This document shows, in pieces, positions 27,526 through 38,075 of a stretch of 64,000 bases of DNA. The notes under the pieces were generated by a model, which did no database searches, was not told the DNA's origin, and was given only the letters and a program-made list of their open reading frames with translations. The position numbers and the translations under genes were made by a program. Position 1 is the first letter of the stretch. Each line of letters opens with the position of its first letter. Location: NCBI RefSeq assembly GCF_900104815.1, contig NZ_FNTD01000004.1, positions 1,178,001-1,242,000 of the forward strand. Direction: 5' to 3'. The DNA comes from Streptomyces misionensis (GTDB lineage Bacteria; Actinomycetota; Actinomycetes; Streptomycetales; Streptomycetaceae).

Positions 27526-30500
27526 ATGGCTTTCATGAACAGGAACAATCCTCGTCCCGAGGACCGGCCGCTGCTTCGGGAGCTGATCGACATCCCGGAG
27601 TCGGTGTCCACCTCCGACTTCGTATTGAAGCTGAACGAAGCGGTCACGCCCGAGGGGGCCGAAGCGGCGCTGAAGGACTATGTCGTCACCGACCGGCTGC
27701 TCGGCAACTTCGACGAAGCCCTCGACCTGATCAAGTCCGCGCTGGACAGCCGCTCGTCGAAGGCTGCCTATCTACATGGCTCGTTCGGTTCCGGTAAGTC
27801 GCACTTCATGGCGGTGCTCTACGCGCTGTTGTCGCGTAACCAGGCCGCTCGGGCGCGCGGCGACCTCGACCCGGTGCGGGCCCGGCACGCCTGGCTGGAT
27901 GCGGACGACCGCAAGTTCCTGCTGGTGCCGTACCACATGCTGGGTTCCAAGTCGCTGGAGCAGCGCGTGCTCGGCAAGTACGTGGAGCACGTACGGAAAC
28001 TCCACCCAGACTGCCCGCTGCCGCAGGTCTACCGGACCGACGGGCTCTTCGAGGACTTCGCCGAGCAGCGTCGTCGTAACGGTGACGAGCGGGTGATTGA
28101 GCAGCTCGCCGATGCCGGCGACGGCCAGGAGGACGAGTGGGGTGACTCCTTCGCCTGGACCTCTGAGCTGCTGGACCAGGCGGTGAACGCTCCGGAGGAG
28201 CATGAGAACACCAAGGACCTCGATCTGGAGAATCCTTCCACGCCGCGGGAATTGCGGGCCCGTCTCGTGCAGGACCTCACTCAGACCCTGTTCCCGTCGT
28301 TCTCGCGTAACGCCTCCGAAGATGCCGACGGGTTCGTCTCTCTGGACAAGGGGCTCGGCATCATCGCCGCGCACGCCAAGTCCCTTGGCTATGACGGTCT
28401 CGTCCTCTTCATGGACGAGCTGATCCTGTGGCTGGCCTCCCGTATCCACGACCAGAAGTTTGTCTCCCGCGAAGCCGACAAGATCACAAACTTTGTGGAG
28501 GGCGGCGACGAACGGCGCGCGATCCCGGTGGTGTCATTCATCGCCCGCCAGCGCGACTTGCGTGAGCTGGTCGGCGAGGAGATGTCGGGGGCCGCCGAGG
28601 CCGCCGTCCAGGACAGTCTGAAGCTCAGCGGCGGGCGCTTCGACAAGATCGTCCTGGAGGACCGCAATCTCCCGCAGATCGCGCAGGCCCGCCTGCTCAA
28701 GCCCACCAGCCCGGAGGCCGAGGCGAAGGTGGAGGCGGCGTTTGCCGAGGCCAAGAGGCTCGGTCCGGACGTGTGGGACACCCTGCTCGGCCATGACAAG
28801 TCCACCACCGGCGCGGACGAGGGCGCGTTCAGGCGGACGTACCCGTTCCCGCCGGCGTTCATGGACACCCTGGTACACATCTCCGCAGCCCTGCAGCGCT
28901 CCCGCACCGGCCTGAAGCTGATGAGCCAGCTGCTCGTCGATCACCGCGACGACTGGCGGCTCGGGCAGCTTGTGCCGTTGGGTGATCTCTACCCGGCGAT
29001 CGCGGGCGGCGGCGACAAGGCGTTCAGCGGGGAGACCAGTGTTCATTTCGAGGCTGCCGACAAGCTGTACCGGGACAAGCTGCGCCCGTATCTGCTGAAG
29101 ACCAACCAGGTCACCGAGGACCAGGTCGAGGCGTACCGGCGCCGCCCCGAGACACTCGGCGACCCGCAACTTGCTGCACGCTGCCGCGATTTCACCGGTG
29201 ACAGCCGACTGCTGCAGACCCTGCTGCTGTCTGCGCTCGCGCCCAGTGTGCCCGCGCTGGCCGACCTCACCCTGGCGCGGCTGCATGCCCTCAACCACGG
29301 CTCCATCACTACCCGCATCGCGGGGACCGAGGTCGGCCGGCTTGAGCAGAAGGCGAAGGAGTGGGCGGCGACCTTCCCCGAGATAAAGGTGACGGGTACC
29401 GGGCCTGGTGCGGTGGTGCGCCTGGAGCTCACCGGTGTAGACCTGGACGCCGTCCTCGCCAACGCCCAAGTCCACAACAACCAGAACAACCGGCGTGCCA
29501 AGATGCGCGGCCTGCTCAAGGAGGCGCTCGGCGTCAGCGACGGGCCTGGCGGCTTCGACGCGTACGACGTGCTCAACCTGGTGTGGAAGGGCACCGAACG
29601 GCAGATCGAGGTGGTCTTCGGTAACGTCGCCGATGTCGACTCGCTGCCCGAGGCGACCCTGCGGCCGAGCCAGGAGGACGCCTGGCGGCTCATTGTCGAC
29701 TTCCCCTATGACGAGGGCGAGTTCGGGCCGATGGATGACCTGCAGCGGCTGCGCGCCCTGCGGGAGAAGCCGGGCGGTGACTCACGCACCCTGGCCTGGT
29801 TGCCCACTCACCTGACCGATGCTTCCCGCGGCGACTTCGAGCGCCTCGTCGTCATCGACAAGGCCCTCGCTGACGAGACCCGCTTCGACTCCGACTTCGC
29901 GCGCAGCCTCAACGCGGACGACAAAGAGCGCGCCAAGGGCATGCTCCAGTCGCAGCTCCTCATCCTCACCGAGCGCGTCAGCCAGGCGTTGCGGCAGGCG
30001 TACGGGCTCACGCAGAAGCAGGAAGGGGTCGTCGACCTCAGCTTCGACACCCACCTGGTCGCCCAGCAGGACGTGCCCGAGCTGCGGCTTCCGCTCGGCG
30101 CCACCTTGGATACCGCCGCCCGTGACCTGGCCGGCAAGCTGCTCGCCCACCAGTACCCCGCCCACCCCGACCTGGATCCGGACGGCACGGGCAGGCCGGT
30201 GAAGCCGGCCGAGATCAAGACCGTCTTCGAGTATGTCCGCAAGGCCGCCGAGAACCGTGACGGCCAGACCGAGGTCGACGGCAAGGACCGCAAGACCATG
30301 GCGCGGATCGCGGGCGGCCTCGGGCTCGGCGCGATGCGGGAGGCGTACTACCGGCAGTCCACCGCCTGGCCCGACCACTTCAACGACCGAGCCCGCCGGA
30401 ACGGCACCGCCGAGCCGACCCTGGTCAAGCTCTCCGACTGGAGCGACCTTCCCGAGCCGCGCGGACTGCCCGAGCCGCTGCGCCGGCTGCTCGCCGCCGC

Positions 30501-31425
30501 GTACGCGGAGATGACCGACCGGGTGTGGGTGCGCGGCGGCGTCCCCGTCGAACCCGCGCCCGCACCGCACGAGCTGAAGGGCGACTACGCCCTACGCGAG
30601 CAGCAACTGCCCACCGAGAGTGACTGGGCAGAGGCGCGCAAACGGTTCGAGACCATGCTCGGCAACCAGGCGCCACAACTGCGGCGCGGCCGGATCGTCA
30701 ACCAGTTCGCCGCACAGATCAAGCAGGCCGCCGCCTCACTCGGCCAGGACGCCGGACGGCTCGTCGGGGAGCTGGAGAAGCACCGTGCCTTCCTCCAGTT
30801 GAACGACGACTCCCCCCGGCTCGTCCTTGCCCGGCGGGCGCAGGAGCTGGTCAAGGAGGTGACGGAAGCTGGCATCGAGGCGAAGACCGTCGTGGACCGG
30901 CTCGCCCGCTTCCCTCTCGGCGACTTTTCCGCACACCGGTACGGCATGTCGTTGAAGAGCGCAGGGAAGGTCGCCAGCGCGCTGCAGAACACCAGCTGGG
31001 ACCAGCTGAGCCTGGCCGACACCCTCGGCGTGGACGGCGCGGCCGTCCTGGAGCGGGTGCGGGATGCTGCTGCTGGCGACCCGGGTGATTACCCCGACCT
31101 GCCGGGCGTGCTGCACGCCAGCAGCCGGGAAGTGCTGTCCCTGCTGAGGTCTCGCCAGAGCACGACCGAGCGCCCCCAGCCGTCGCCCACTCCGCCGCCG
31201 AGCTCCGACAGCGTGGACCTGAACGGCGGCTCCGCCCACCCGCAGGTGCTGCCGGAGCCGCCGCAGCAACCGGGGCCGCGAACACCATCCCGGTCCGTGG
31301 CCCGCTCCGGCGGCGGGCGGACTACCGCCGCCCGGGCCGCCGCCGAACTGCAGGCGGAGATCGCGGCGCTCGCGGCCGAGCACCCGAACGCCACCGTCGA
31401 GGTCACCTGGAAGGTCGTCGACTGA
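27526..31425 (+). CDS. pglY: BREX type 2 ATPase PglY
   Basis: The 1299-aa protein is the large P-loop ATPase of Pgl/BREX-2 (BrxC-like). Walker A is GSFGSGKSHF (about residue 84), and a Walker B-like GLVLFMDELILWL lies near residue 290. The rest is largely helical, with a proline-rich linker near 1225-1260 and a basic, Ala-rich C-terminus. ATG 27526 has AGGAG upstream; longer frames run through pglX coding sequence. The length is close to the S. coelicolor homologue as I recall it. The stop overlaps pglZ by one base (TGATG), so the two are translationally coupled, consistent with equal amounts in one complex. Confidence 0.92.
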   Translation: MAFMNRNNPRPEDRPLLRELIDIPESVSTSDFVLKLNEAVTPEGAEAALKDYVVTDRLLGNFDEALDLIKSALDSRSSKAAYLHGSFGSGKSHFMAVLYALLSRNQAARARGDLDPVRARHAWLDADDRKFLLVPYHMLGSKSLEQRVLGKYVEHVRKLHPDCPLPQVYRTDGLFEDFAEQRRRNGDERVIEQLADAGDGQEDEWGDSFAWTSELLDQAVNAPEEHENTKDLDLENPSTPRELRARLVQDLTQTLFPSFSRNASEDADGFVSLDKGLGIIAAHAKSLGYDGLVLFMDELILWLASRIHDQKFVSREADKITNFVEGGDERRAIPVVSFIARQRDLRELVGEEMSGAAEAAVQDSLKLSGGRFDKIVLEDRNLPQIAQARLLKPTSPEAEAKVEAAFAEAKRLGPDVWDTLLGHDKSTTGADEGAFRRTYPFPPAFMDTLVHISAALQRSRTGLKLMSQLLVDHRDDWRLGQLVPLGDLYPAIAGGGDKAFSGETSVHFEAADKLYRDKLRPYLLKTNQVTEDQVEAYRRRPETLGDPQLAARCRDFTGDSRLLQTLLLSALAPSVPALADLTLARLHALNHGSITTRIAGTEVGRLEQKAKEWAATFPEIKVTGTGPGAVVRLELTGVDLDAVLANAQVHNNQNNRRAKMRGLLKEALGVSDGPGGFDAYDVLNLVWKGTERQIEVVFGNVADVDSLPEATLRPSQEDAWRLIVDFPYDEGEFGPMDDLQRLRALREKPGGDSRTLAWLPTHLTDASRGDFERLVVIDKALADETRFDSDFARSLNADDKERAKGMLQSQLLILTERVSQALRQAYGLTQKQEGVVDLSFDTHLVAQQDVPELRLPLGATLDTAARDLAGKLLAHQYPAHPDLDPDGTGRPVKPAEIKTVFEYVRKAAENRDGQTEVDGKDRKTMARIAGGLGLGAMREAYYRQSTAWPDHFNDRARRNGTAEPTLVKLSDWSDLPEPRGLPEPLRRLLAAAYAEMTDRVWVRGGVPVEPAPAPHELKGDYALREQQLPTESDWAEARKRFETMLGNQAPQLRRGRIVNQFAAQIKQAAASLGQDAGRLVGELEKHRAFLQLNDDSPRLVLARRAQELVKEVTEAGIEAKTVVDRLARFPLGDFSAHRYGMSLKSAGKVASALQNTSWDQLSLADTLGVDGAAVLERVRDAAAGDPGDYPDLPGVLHASSREVLSLLRSRQSTTERPQPSPTPPPSSDSVDLNGGSAHPQVLPEPPQQPGPRTPSRSVARSGGGRTTAARAAAELQAEIAALAAEHPNATVEVTWKVVD

Positions 31426-34343
31426 TGTCCGACACGGTCACCGCAGCCCCCGCGACCGCCGGCCCCGCCCGGCTGTCGGCAGGAACCGTCCGTCAGTACC
31501 TCGCCGCCCGCAGTCGGCTCGGTGACGGCACGGTCCGCGTACTGCTGCTGCGGGCCGCTCCCGTCTGGGACGGGCCCGCCGTGCAGCGTACGGCGAGCGG
31601 GCTGCAGGCGCGGGTGGTCGTCGCGCCCTCGGTGCTGGCCGTGCACGAGCAGATCCTGGGCCACCTCGACGCGCCGACTCCTCCCGACCCCAAAGTTCTG
31701 GTCGTCCTCACCGACCGCGAGGACACCGACCTGGACCCCGGGCTGCTCGCCCGCGTCTACGGCGGAAGGATCCGGTCCGTCGACAATTGGGAGGTCGTGC
31801 AGGAGGCGTTCGACGCGCGCGGTCTCGACGGGCGGCTGCGGAGGGAGACCTGGGCGGCCGAAGCGCTCCTTGACGCGGCGGCCAGCCGCGGTTGGCCCTC
31901 GCTCGGCAAGGGACTGCTCTCCCGAGACGAGGCCCTCACCCGGCTGGCCCGGCGTCGGCTCCGGCTCGGCCGCCGTGACACGGACGCGTTGGGCGGGCCG
32001 GCCGCACACGACGACGGGGACCGCATCGACCCCATCACCCTGTTCCGGTGGACCCACATCCCCGGCAGCCCCAACCTCCTGCGCGACCTGCGCGGACCGG
32101 AACGGGCCGGCCTGGCCCGCTTCCTCGCCGAACCCGAACAGGCCGGCTCCACCGGAAAGATCATTACCGCCCTGGTAGACGCCGACCACGGGGCGGACGC
32201 AGCCGCCTACGCGGTCGTCTGCGCGGCTCTGTGGGGGCACGCGGAGGCCGACCACGACCTGTACCGGGCGCGCGGGCGCGCCGAGCGATGGCTCGGTGAC
32301 CAGCCCCCCGCCCAGGGCGACGACCTCGACCGACTCCTTACCTCCTTCGGGCAAAGCGGTGAGGCGTACGTCCGCGGCCTCGTCGACCGGGGCGAACACC
32401 GGCTCGCCGACCCGGTCCTGAGCAGGGCCGCACAGCTCGTCACACAGTTCGGGGCGCAGACCGCCGCCGCTGCCAGTCCGCTGCTCGCCGCCGGACTCGA
32501 TGCCCGCTTCACCGCCGCGGGCCGCGCCCTCGCCGACGGTGGTCCCGAGACGGTCACGGCTGCCATCACCGCGCTGGCCGAACACGCCTTGGCCGTCGAC
32601 GGCGCCACCCAGGCCCGTATCGAACGGGTACGGATGGCAGGGCGGCTGCGGCGGTGGCTGGCGTCCCAGCCTGAAGTCGACATCGCCTCGGTGGCAGACG
32701 GCGCCGACCGCCAGATCCGCGAACTCGGCTGGGTAGACCGAGCCTTGGAACACCTGGACGCGGGCGGCGACGCAGATGACGCACTCGCCAACGCCTACAG
32801 CCGGATTGGCGAGCAGGTGCGCAGCAAACGTCGTGAGCTGGACCGCGCGTTCTCCGAGCGGCTCGCGGTGTGGACCGCAGATGGCACCGCCCCCGGCGCC
32901 ATGCTCACCGTCGAGAGCTTCCTGGACCGGGTCGTCGCGCCCGTCGTGGACTGTCCCGGCCGACGGGTCCTGCTCCTCCTCATCGACGGAATGAGTGCGG
33001 CGATCGCAGCCGAACTGGGTGAGGAACTGCACGCACACTGGTCCGAGTTCGACCCGCTGCAGGGCGCGACCGGAGCACCGGTGAGGCGTGCCATGGCCGC
33101 TGCGCTGCCCACCCTCACCACCGTTTCCCGCACCTCGCTGTTCGCCGGCACCCTGATGAAGGGCGACCAGAACGACGAGAAGCGGCTCTTCCCCCAGCAC
33201 CCGTGCTGGAAGGGGGCCCCTGCGGCTGTCTTCCACAAGGACGATCTACGCAGCCCCGACACCGGCTCGCCCTTCTCCACCGCCCTGACTGAAGCGCTCG
33301 CCGACGAGCGCACCCATGTCGCGGTCGTCCTCAACACCGTCGACGACCGGCTCGCCAAGGAGCAGAAGCTCGGCGACGGCGCTTGGGAGATCAAGGAGAT
33401 CGGCGGCCTGGAACCGCTGCTGCGGGCCGCCCGCGCCAACGACATGACCGTGCTCCTCACCTCCGACCACGGCCATGTGGTCGAGCGACGCGGCAGCAAG
33501 ATCGACACGGCCACCGGCGCCATAGGGTCGGCCCGTCACCGCACCCCCGGCGGACCCGTCGCACCGGCCGAAATTGAGCTGTCCGGACCGCGGGTAGTCT
33601 GGCCGGAGCCCGGATCGCGGATCGTCGCGCTGCGGGACCACGACGCGCGGTACACCGCGCTGAAGGCGGGCTACCACGGCGGGGCAACCCTCGCCGAGTT
33701 CACCATCCCCCTCCTCGCCCTACTGCCGTTCGGCGCGGAGCCACCTACGGGGTGGCGGGAACTGGGCGACCTTACGCCCGCATGGTGGGAGCAGGACAAC
33801 GACGCCACCACCGGACTCGAGGCCGAGACGAAGGCCGGAGCCGATGCCATCGCAGCACCCGAGGCCACCGCTGCACGCCCAAGCCGCAAGCAGGCCAAGA
33901 AGTCAGCCCCGCCCGTGACAGAGGGCGCTATCAGTCTCTTCGGCGAGGACGAGGTCGCACCCTCCACACCACAGGAACCTGTCGCCCCTGTAGTGAAGCC
34001 TGCGGCCGTACCCGTCTCCGATCAAACAGAGGACCCTGCCACCGCACTGGTGAATCGCCTCATGGCCACCGAGCTGTACCAGGAACAGCTGGCACTGCTC
34101 GCCCGTGTGCCACGCGACAAGGCGGTCCTGCCGAAGGCTCTGGCCGCGCTGGTCGAAGCGGGCACCCTGCCCATGACCGCCCTGGCCGAACGCGCCGGCC
34201 AACCCGCCACCCGAGCCCCTGGCCTCGCCGCGACCCTGGCCCAGCTCCTCAACTATGACGGCGCCCAGATCCTGGAAATTCTCCCCGACAACCGCACCCT
34301 GCGCCTGCACCGGGGCCAGATGATCGAGCAGTTCGGACTGTGA
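31425..34343 (+). CDS. pglZ: BREX type 2 phosphatase-fold protein PglZ
   Basis: This 972-aa protein has the alkaline-phosphatase-superfamily (PglZ) domain that defines BREX systems. Metal-binding signatures are LLLIDGMSAA (about residue 515) and LLTSDHGHVVERRG (about 676), with GYHGGATLAEFTIPLL near 745. The N-terminal 480 residues are helical and probably bind partners; the C-terminus carries a Pro/Ala-rich linker and a small helical tail. The start overlaps the pglY stop. In BREX, PglZ and the methyltransferase are needed for methylation and exclusion, but a substrate phosphatase activity is not settled in the literature I know. Confidence 0.92.
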   Translation: MSDTVTAAPATAGPARLSAGTVRQYLAARSRLGDGTVRVLLLRAAPVWDGPAVQRTASGLQARVVVAPSVLAVHEQILGHLDAPTPPDPKVLVVLTDREDTDLDPGLLARVYGGRIRSVDNWEVVQEAFDARGLDGRLRRETWAAEALLDAAASRGWPSLGKGLLSRDEALTRLARRRLRLGRRDTDALGGPAAHDDGDRIDPITLFRWTHIPGSPNLLRDLRGPERAGLARFLAEPEQAGSTGKIITALVDADHGADAAAYAVVCAALWGHAEADHDLYRARGRAERWLGDQPPAQGDDLDRLLTSFGQSGEAYVRGLVDRGEHRLADPVLSRAAQLVTQFGAQTAAAASPLLAAGLDARFTAAGRALADGGPETVTAAITALAEHALAVDGATQARIERVRMAGRLRRWLASQPEVDIASVADGADRQIRELGWVDRALEHLDAGGDADDALANAYSRIGEQVRSKRRELDRAFSERLAVWTADGTAPGAMLTVESFLDRVVAPVVDCPGRRVLLLLIDGMSAAIAAELGEELHAHWSEFDPLQGATGAPVRRAMAAALPTLTTVSRTSLFAGTLMKGDQNDEKRLFPQHPCWKGAPAAVFHKDDLRSPDTGSPFSTALTEALADERTHVAVVLNTVDDRLAKEQKLGDGAWEIKEIGGLEPLLRAARANDMTVLLTSDHGHVVERRGSKIDTATGAIGSARHRTPGGPVAPAEIELSGPRVVWPEPGSRIVALRDHDARYTALKAGYHGGATLAEFTIPLLALLPFGAEPPTGWRELGDLTPAWWEQDNDATTGLEAETKAGADAIAAPEATAARPSRKQAKKSAPPVTEGAISLFGEDEVAPSTPQEPVAPVVKPAAVPVSDQTEDPATALVNRLMATELYQEQLALLARVPRDKAVLPKALAALVEAGTLPMTALAERAGQPATRAPGLAATLAQLLNYDGAQILEILPDNRTLRLHRGQMIEQFGL

Positions 34344-34362
34344 ACCGGGGGTCTGCGGCCAT

Positions 34363-34390
34363 GCCGGGCGGTGCAGTCGGCCCGCCCGGC
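34363..34390 (+). terminator. Hairpin between pglZ and brxD
   Basis: GCCGGGCGG (34363-34371) pairs perfectly with CCGCCCGGC (34382-34390) around a 10-base loop, 20 bases after the pglZ stop. This is the largest gap in the operon. It may terminate or attenuate transcription into brxD-brxHI. Confidence 0.5.
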
Positions 34391-34464
34391 CGCTCCGAGC
34401 ACCGGCGGCGCGGTGCACGGCCGGGTGTCCGGCCAGGTGGGCAGCCGGATGGGAGACTATTCGG

Positions 34465-35817
34465 GTGAACGCGTTTGGATCTTCAGCATCCGGGGCTACC
34501 ACCCCGGTCAGCGCGGTGCGGCGGCGTGCTGTCGTGGACGCGCTGCGGCGCGGCGCCGTCCCCGAGAGCGGCCTCGACCTGCTCGCCACCGGACTAGACC
34601 GCTTCGAGCGGGCCGTCGATGAGGAACTGGACACTGCCGCCGCAGGCGGTTCGGTGTTCAAGGCCGTGCGCGGCGAGTACGGATCCGGCAAGACCTTCTT
34701 CACTCGCTGGCTCAGCGAGCGCGCCAAACGGCGCACCTTTGCCGTGGCCGAGGTGCAGGTGTCAGAGACCGAGACCCCACTGCACAAGCTGGAGACGGTC
34801 TACCGGCGACTCACTGAGCGCCTGGCCACCGCCAGCTTCCCGCCCAGCGCCCTGCGGCCGGTCGTAGACGCCTGGTTCTACGCACTCGAGGAGGATGCAC
34901 TCGCCGACGGCGCGAGCGAGAGCGAGCTGCCACAGGCCGTGGACCGGCTGCTCACTGCCCGTCTGGCCGAGGTGTCCCGACACGCCCCCGCGTTCGCCAC
35001 CGCCCTGCGCGGATACAAGCAGTCCCTGGATGTCGGCGACGAGGCCACCGCCGCTGCGGTGATGGCCTGGCTCGGCGGCCAGCCGCACGTCGCCGCAGCC
35101 GCCCGGCGCAGTGCAGGCGTCCGCGGCGACCTCGACCACTTCGGTGCCTTCGGCTTCCTTCAGGGCCTGCTCACCGTGCTGAGAGACGCCGGGCACGCCG
35201 GCCTCGTCCTCGTCCTGGACGAAGTAGAAACCCTGCAACGGGTCCGCTCCGACGCCCGCGACAAGGCACTCAACGCGCTGCGGCAGCTCATCGACGAGGT
35301 CCACTCCGGCCGCTTCCCCGGCCTGTATCTCATCATCACCGGCACGCCCGCCTTCTACGACGGGCAGCAGGGCGTACAGCGACTCGCACCGCTCGCCCAG
35401 CGCCTCGCCACCGACTTCACCACCGACCCCCGCTTCGACAACCCGCGGGCCGTCCAGATCCGGCTGCCCGGATTCACCGAGGCATCACTGACCGGCCTGG
35501 GCGTCACCATCCGCGACCTGTATACCGAAGGCTCCCAGTCCCCCGACAGGATCAAGCAGCTTGCCGACGACTCCTACCTCACCGACCTGGCCCGGGCTGT
35601 GGGCGGGGCACTGGGCGGGAAGGTCGGAGTCGCACCACGGCTGTACCTGAAGAAGCTGGTTGGCGACGTACTCGATCGGATCGACCAGTTCCCCGACTTC
35701 GACCCGCGCAGGCACTACAAGCTGACCGTGGGCAGCAGTGAGCTCACCGCCACCGAACGGAACTTCGCCGCGCCCGCACCGGCCGCCTCGGCTGACGACC
35801 TCGACCTCGACATCTGA
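34465..35817 (+). CDS. brxD: BREX type 2 ATP-binding protein BrxD
   Basis: The 450-aa protein is a P-loop ATPase (DUF2791-like) with Walker A GEYGSGKT (about residue 70), Walker B-like GLVLVLDEVE (about 248) and the following arginine-rich ATPase region. It is found next to pglZ and brxHI in BREX-2. GTG 34465 lies after TCGG without a strong Shine-Dalgarno; the next in-frame start would remove the conserved N-terminus, so GTG 34465 is kept. It probably works with the helicase, since the two are adjacent (52 bases apart). Confidence 0.88.
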   Translation: MNAFGSSASGATTPVSAVRRRAVVDALRRGAVPESGLDLLATGLDRFERAVDEELDTAAAGGSVFKAVRGEYGSGKTFFTRWLSERAKRRTFAVAEVQVSETETPLHKLETVYRRLTERLATASFPPSALRPVVDAWFYALEEDALADGASESELPQAVDRLLTARLAEVSRHAPAFATALRGYKQSLDVGDEATAAAVMAWLGGQPHVAAAARRSAGVRGDLDHFGAFGFLQGLLTVLRDAGHAGLVLVLDEVETLQRVRSDARDKALNALRQLIDEVHSGRFPGLYLIITGTPAFYDGQQGVQRLAPLAQRLATDFTTDPRFDNPRAVQIRLPGFTEASLTGLGVTIRDLYTEGSQSPDRIKQLADDSYLTDLARAVGGALGGKVGVAPRLYLKKLVGDVLDRIDQFPDFDPRRHYKLTVGSSELTATERNFAAPAPAASADDLDLDI

Positions 35818-35869
35818 CGACCCAGTCCCGAAGTCCCGAACTCTGACGAACAGCCCGGGAGTTGCAGAC

Positions 35870-38017
35870 GTGCAGGAGCAGCCGCGCGGCACCGACCCGC
35901 TGGAGCGCCTTGACCCGGTAGTCCTGCACCACATCGTCAACACGCTCGGGTGGCCCGATCTGCGCCCGCTGCAGAAGGCGTCCGTGCACCCGCTGATGAA
36001 CGGCGAGGACGCGGTCCTGCTCGCGCCGACGGCGGGCGGGAAGACGGAGGCCGCCACCTTCCCCCTGCTGTCCGCCATGCGAGAGCAGCGCTGGACCGGC
36101 ACCTCAGTCCTCTACCTGGCCCCGCTCAAGGCGCTCCTGAACAACCTGGTGCACCGGGTCGACAGCTACGCCCAGTGGCTGGGGCGCCGAGCCGCCCTCT
36201 GGCACGGCGACACCCCCGAGTCCGTACGCCGTCGCATCCGCACCGAATCCCCCGACTTCCTGCTCACCACACCCGAGTCGCTCGAAGCGATGCTCATCAG
36301 CGTCAAGACCGACCACGCACACATGCTGGGCCGGGTGCGTGCCGTCGTCGTTGATGAGGTGCACGCCTTCGCTGGGGACGACCGCGGCTGGCACCTGCTC
36401 GCCGTGCTCGAACGCCTGGAACGGCTCGCCGGCCACCGCATCCAGCGCATCGGGCTGTCCGCCACAGTCGGCAACCCCGACGCCCTGCTCACCTGGCTCC
36501 AGGGCGCACGCCCCGCCGATCGCCCCGGCCTGGTCGTCGCCCCCGGCGTGACTCTGCCCGCCACAACCGGCACCACCGAACACCCGCGCCCCGCAGGGGA
36601 GGTGGAGCTCGACTACGTCGGATCGCTCGCCAACGCCGCCAAGGTGATCTCCGCCCTGCACCGGGGAGAGAAACGGCTCGTCTTCTGCGACTCCCGCAAG
36701 CAGGTGGAAGAACTCGGTGCGGCACTGCGCGCCCGCGACGTCACCGTGTTCCTCTCACACGCCTCGCTGTCCACCGACGAACGCGCACGCTCCGAGCAGG
36801 CATTCGCCGAAGCCCGCGACTGCGTCATCGTCTCCACCTCCACCCTGGAACTCGGCATCGACGTCGGCGACCTCGACCGTGTCATCCAGATCGACTCACC
36901 CAGCACAGTGGCCTCGTTCCTGCAGCGCATCGGCCGCACCGGGCGTCGCGCCGGCACATCCCGCAACTGCCTGTTCCTCGCCACCCGGCCCGACACCCTG
37001 CTCCAAGCCGCCGGCCTGCTCACTCTGTGGGCCCGTGGCTGGGTGGAACCCGTCACCCCGCCCCCCTCACCCCGCCATCTCGTCGCCCAGCAGCTCCTCG
37101 CCGTCACCCTGCAGGAACACCGCGTCGGCGACCGGTTGTGGCCCGAGCAGTGGAACGGCCTGGCTCCCTTCGACCAGTCTGCCGCGCCCCTCCTGTCGCA
37201 CCTGGTCGCGGAAGGCTTCCTCGACAGCGACGGCGGCATGCTGTTCATCGGCTCCGAAGCCGAGAAGCACTTCGGCCGCCGGCACTTCATGGAGCTGACC
37301 GCCTCCTTCACCGCACCACCCGAGTTCACGGTGCTCGCTGGACGCACCGAGATCGGCACCACCGACCCCACCGTCCTCACCGAAGAACGACCGGGCCCGC
37401 GCCGCCTGCTGCTGGCCGGCCGCAGCTGGCAGGTCACGTTCATCGACTGGGCCCGACGCCGTGCCTTCGTGGAACCCGTCGAGGACGGCGGCATCGCCAA
37501 ATGGCAGGGCAGCGAAGCCCGCGGGCTGTCCTACGTCCTCACCCGCGCCATGCGCGACGTCCTGCTCGGCACGGATCCCGACGTCCGCCTCACCCGCCGC
37601 GCCATCGCGGCCCTTGCTGAACTCCGTATGGATCGCGCACCCCACGAAGTACACCCGGCGGGCACCCTGCTGGTCCGCGACGCGGACGCCACCCGCTGGT
37701 GGACCTGGGCCGGGTATCGCGCCAACGCCACCCTCGCCGCCTCCCTCGGCAGCCTTGCCGACCCCGTACAGCGCCCCACTGACACCCATGTCCGCCTCCG
37801 TCAGGACCTCTCCCCCACCGACTGGAGAACCGCCCGCGCCGAGCTCCCCGACTCCCTCACCCTGCCCACCGTTGACCTGCGGGCAGTCCGCGGCCTGAAG
37901 TTCTCGGCGGCCCTACCGCCCCGCATCGCCACCACCACCCTCGCCGAACGCCTCGCCGACTTCGACGGCGCCCTCGCCGCAGCCCGCGAGCCCGTACGGA
38001 TGGAATGGGGCACCTGA
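35870..38017 (+). CDS. brxHI: BREX type 2 helicase BrxHI (Lhr-like)
   Basis: The 715-aa superfamily 2 helicase has Walker A APTAGGKT (about residue 54), DEVH box (about 160), SATVGN, a second lobe with TSTLELGIDVGD, and QRIGRTGRRAG. The C-terminal third is the Lhr-like region that usually contacts nucleic acid. The frame opens at 35738 inside brxD, but GTG 35870 with GGGAG 9 bases upstream is the likely start. It is the last gene of the BREX operon, so the full BREX-2 set (pglW, X, Y, Z, brxD, brxHI) is present and every frame is open. Confidence 0.9.
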   Translation: MQEQPRGTDPLERLDPVVLHHIVNTLGWPDLRPLQKASVHPLMNGEDAVLLAPTAGGKTEAATFPLLSAMREQRWTGTSVLYLAPLKALLNNLVHRVDSYAQWLGRRAALWHGDTPESVRRRIRTESPDFLLTTPESLEAMLISVKTDHAHMLGRVRAVVVDEVHAFAGDDRGWHLLAVLERLERLAGHRIQRIGLSATVGNPDALLTWLQGARPADRPGLVVAPGVTLPATTGTTEHPRPAGEVELDYVGSLANAAKVISALHRGEKRLVFCDSRKQVEELGAALRARDVTVFLSHASLSTDERARSEQAFAEARDCVIVSTSTLELGIDVGDLDRVIQIDSPSTVASFLQRIGRTGRRAGTSRNCLFLATRPDTLLQAAGLLTLWARGWVEPVTPPPSPRHLVAQQLLAVTLQEHRVGDRLWPEQWNGLAPFDQSAAPLLSHLVAEGFLDSDGGMLFIGSEAEKHFGRRHFMELTASFTAPPEFTVLAGRTEIGTTDPTVLTEERPGPRRLLLAGRSWQVTFIDWARRRAFVEPVEDGGIAKWQGSEARGLSYVLTRAMRDVLLGTDPDVRLTRRAIAALAELRMDRAPHEVHPAGTLLVRDADATRWWTWAGYRANATLAASLGSLADPVQRPTDTHVRLRQDLSPTDWRTARAELPDSLTLPTVDLRAVRGLKFSAALPPRIATTTLAERLADFDGALAAAREPVRMEWGT

Positions 38018-38075
38018 ACAACCCGGCTCACAGGCGATTTGCTGCCGTTGCAGTTCTTTCCCTCTAGCCGATCCG

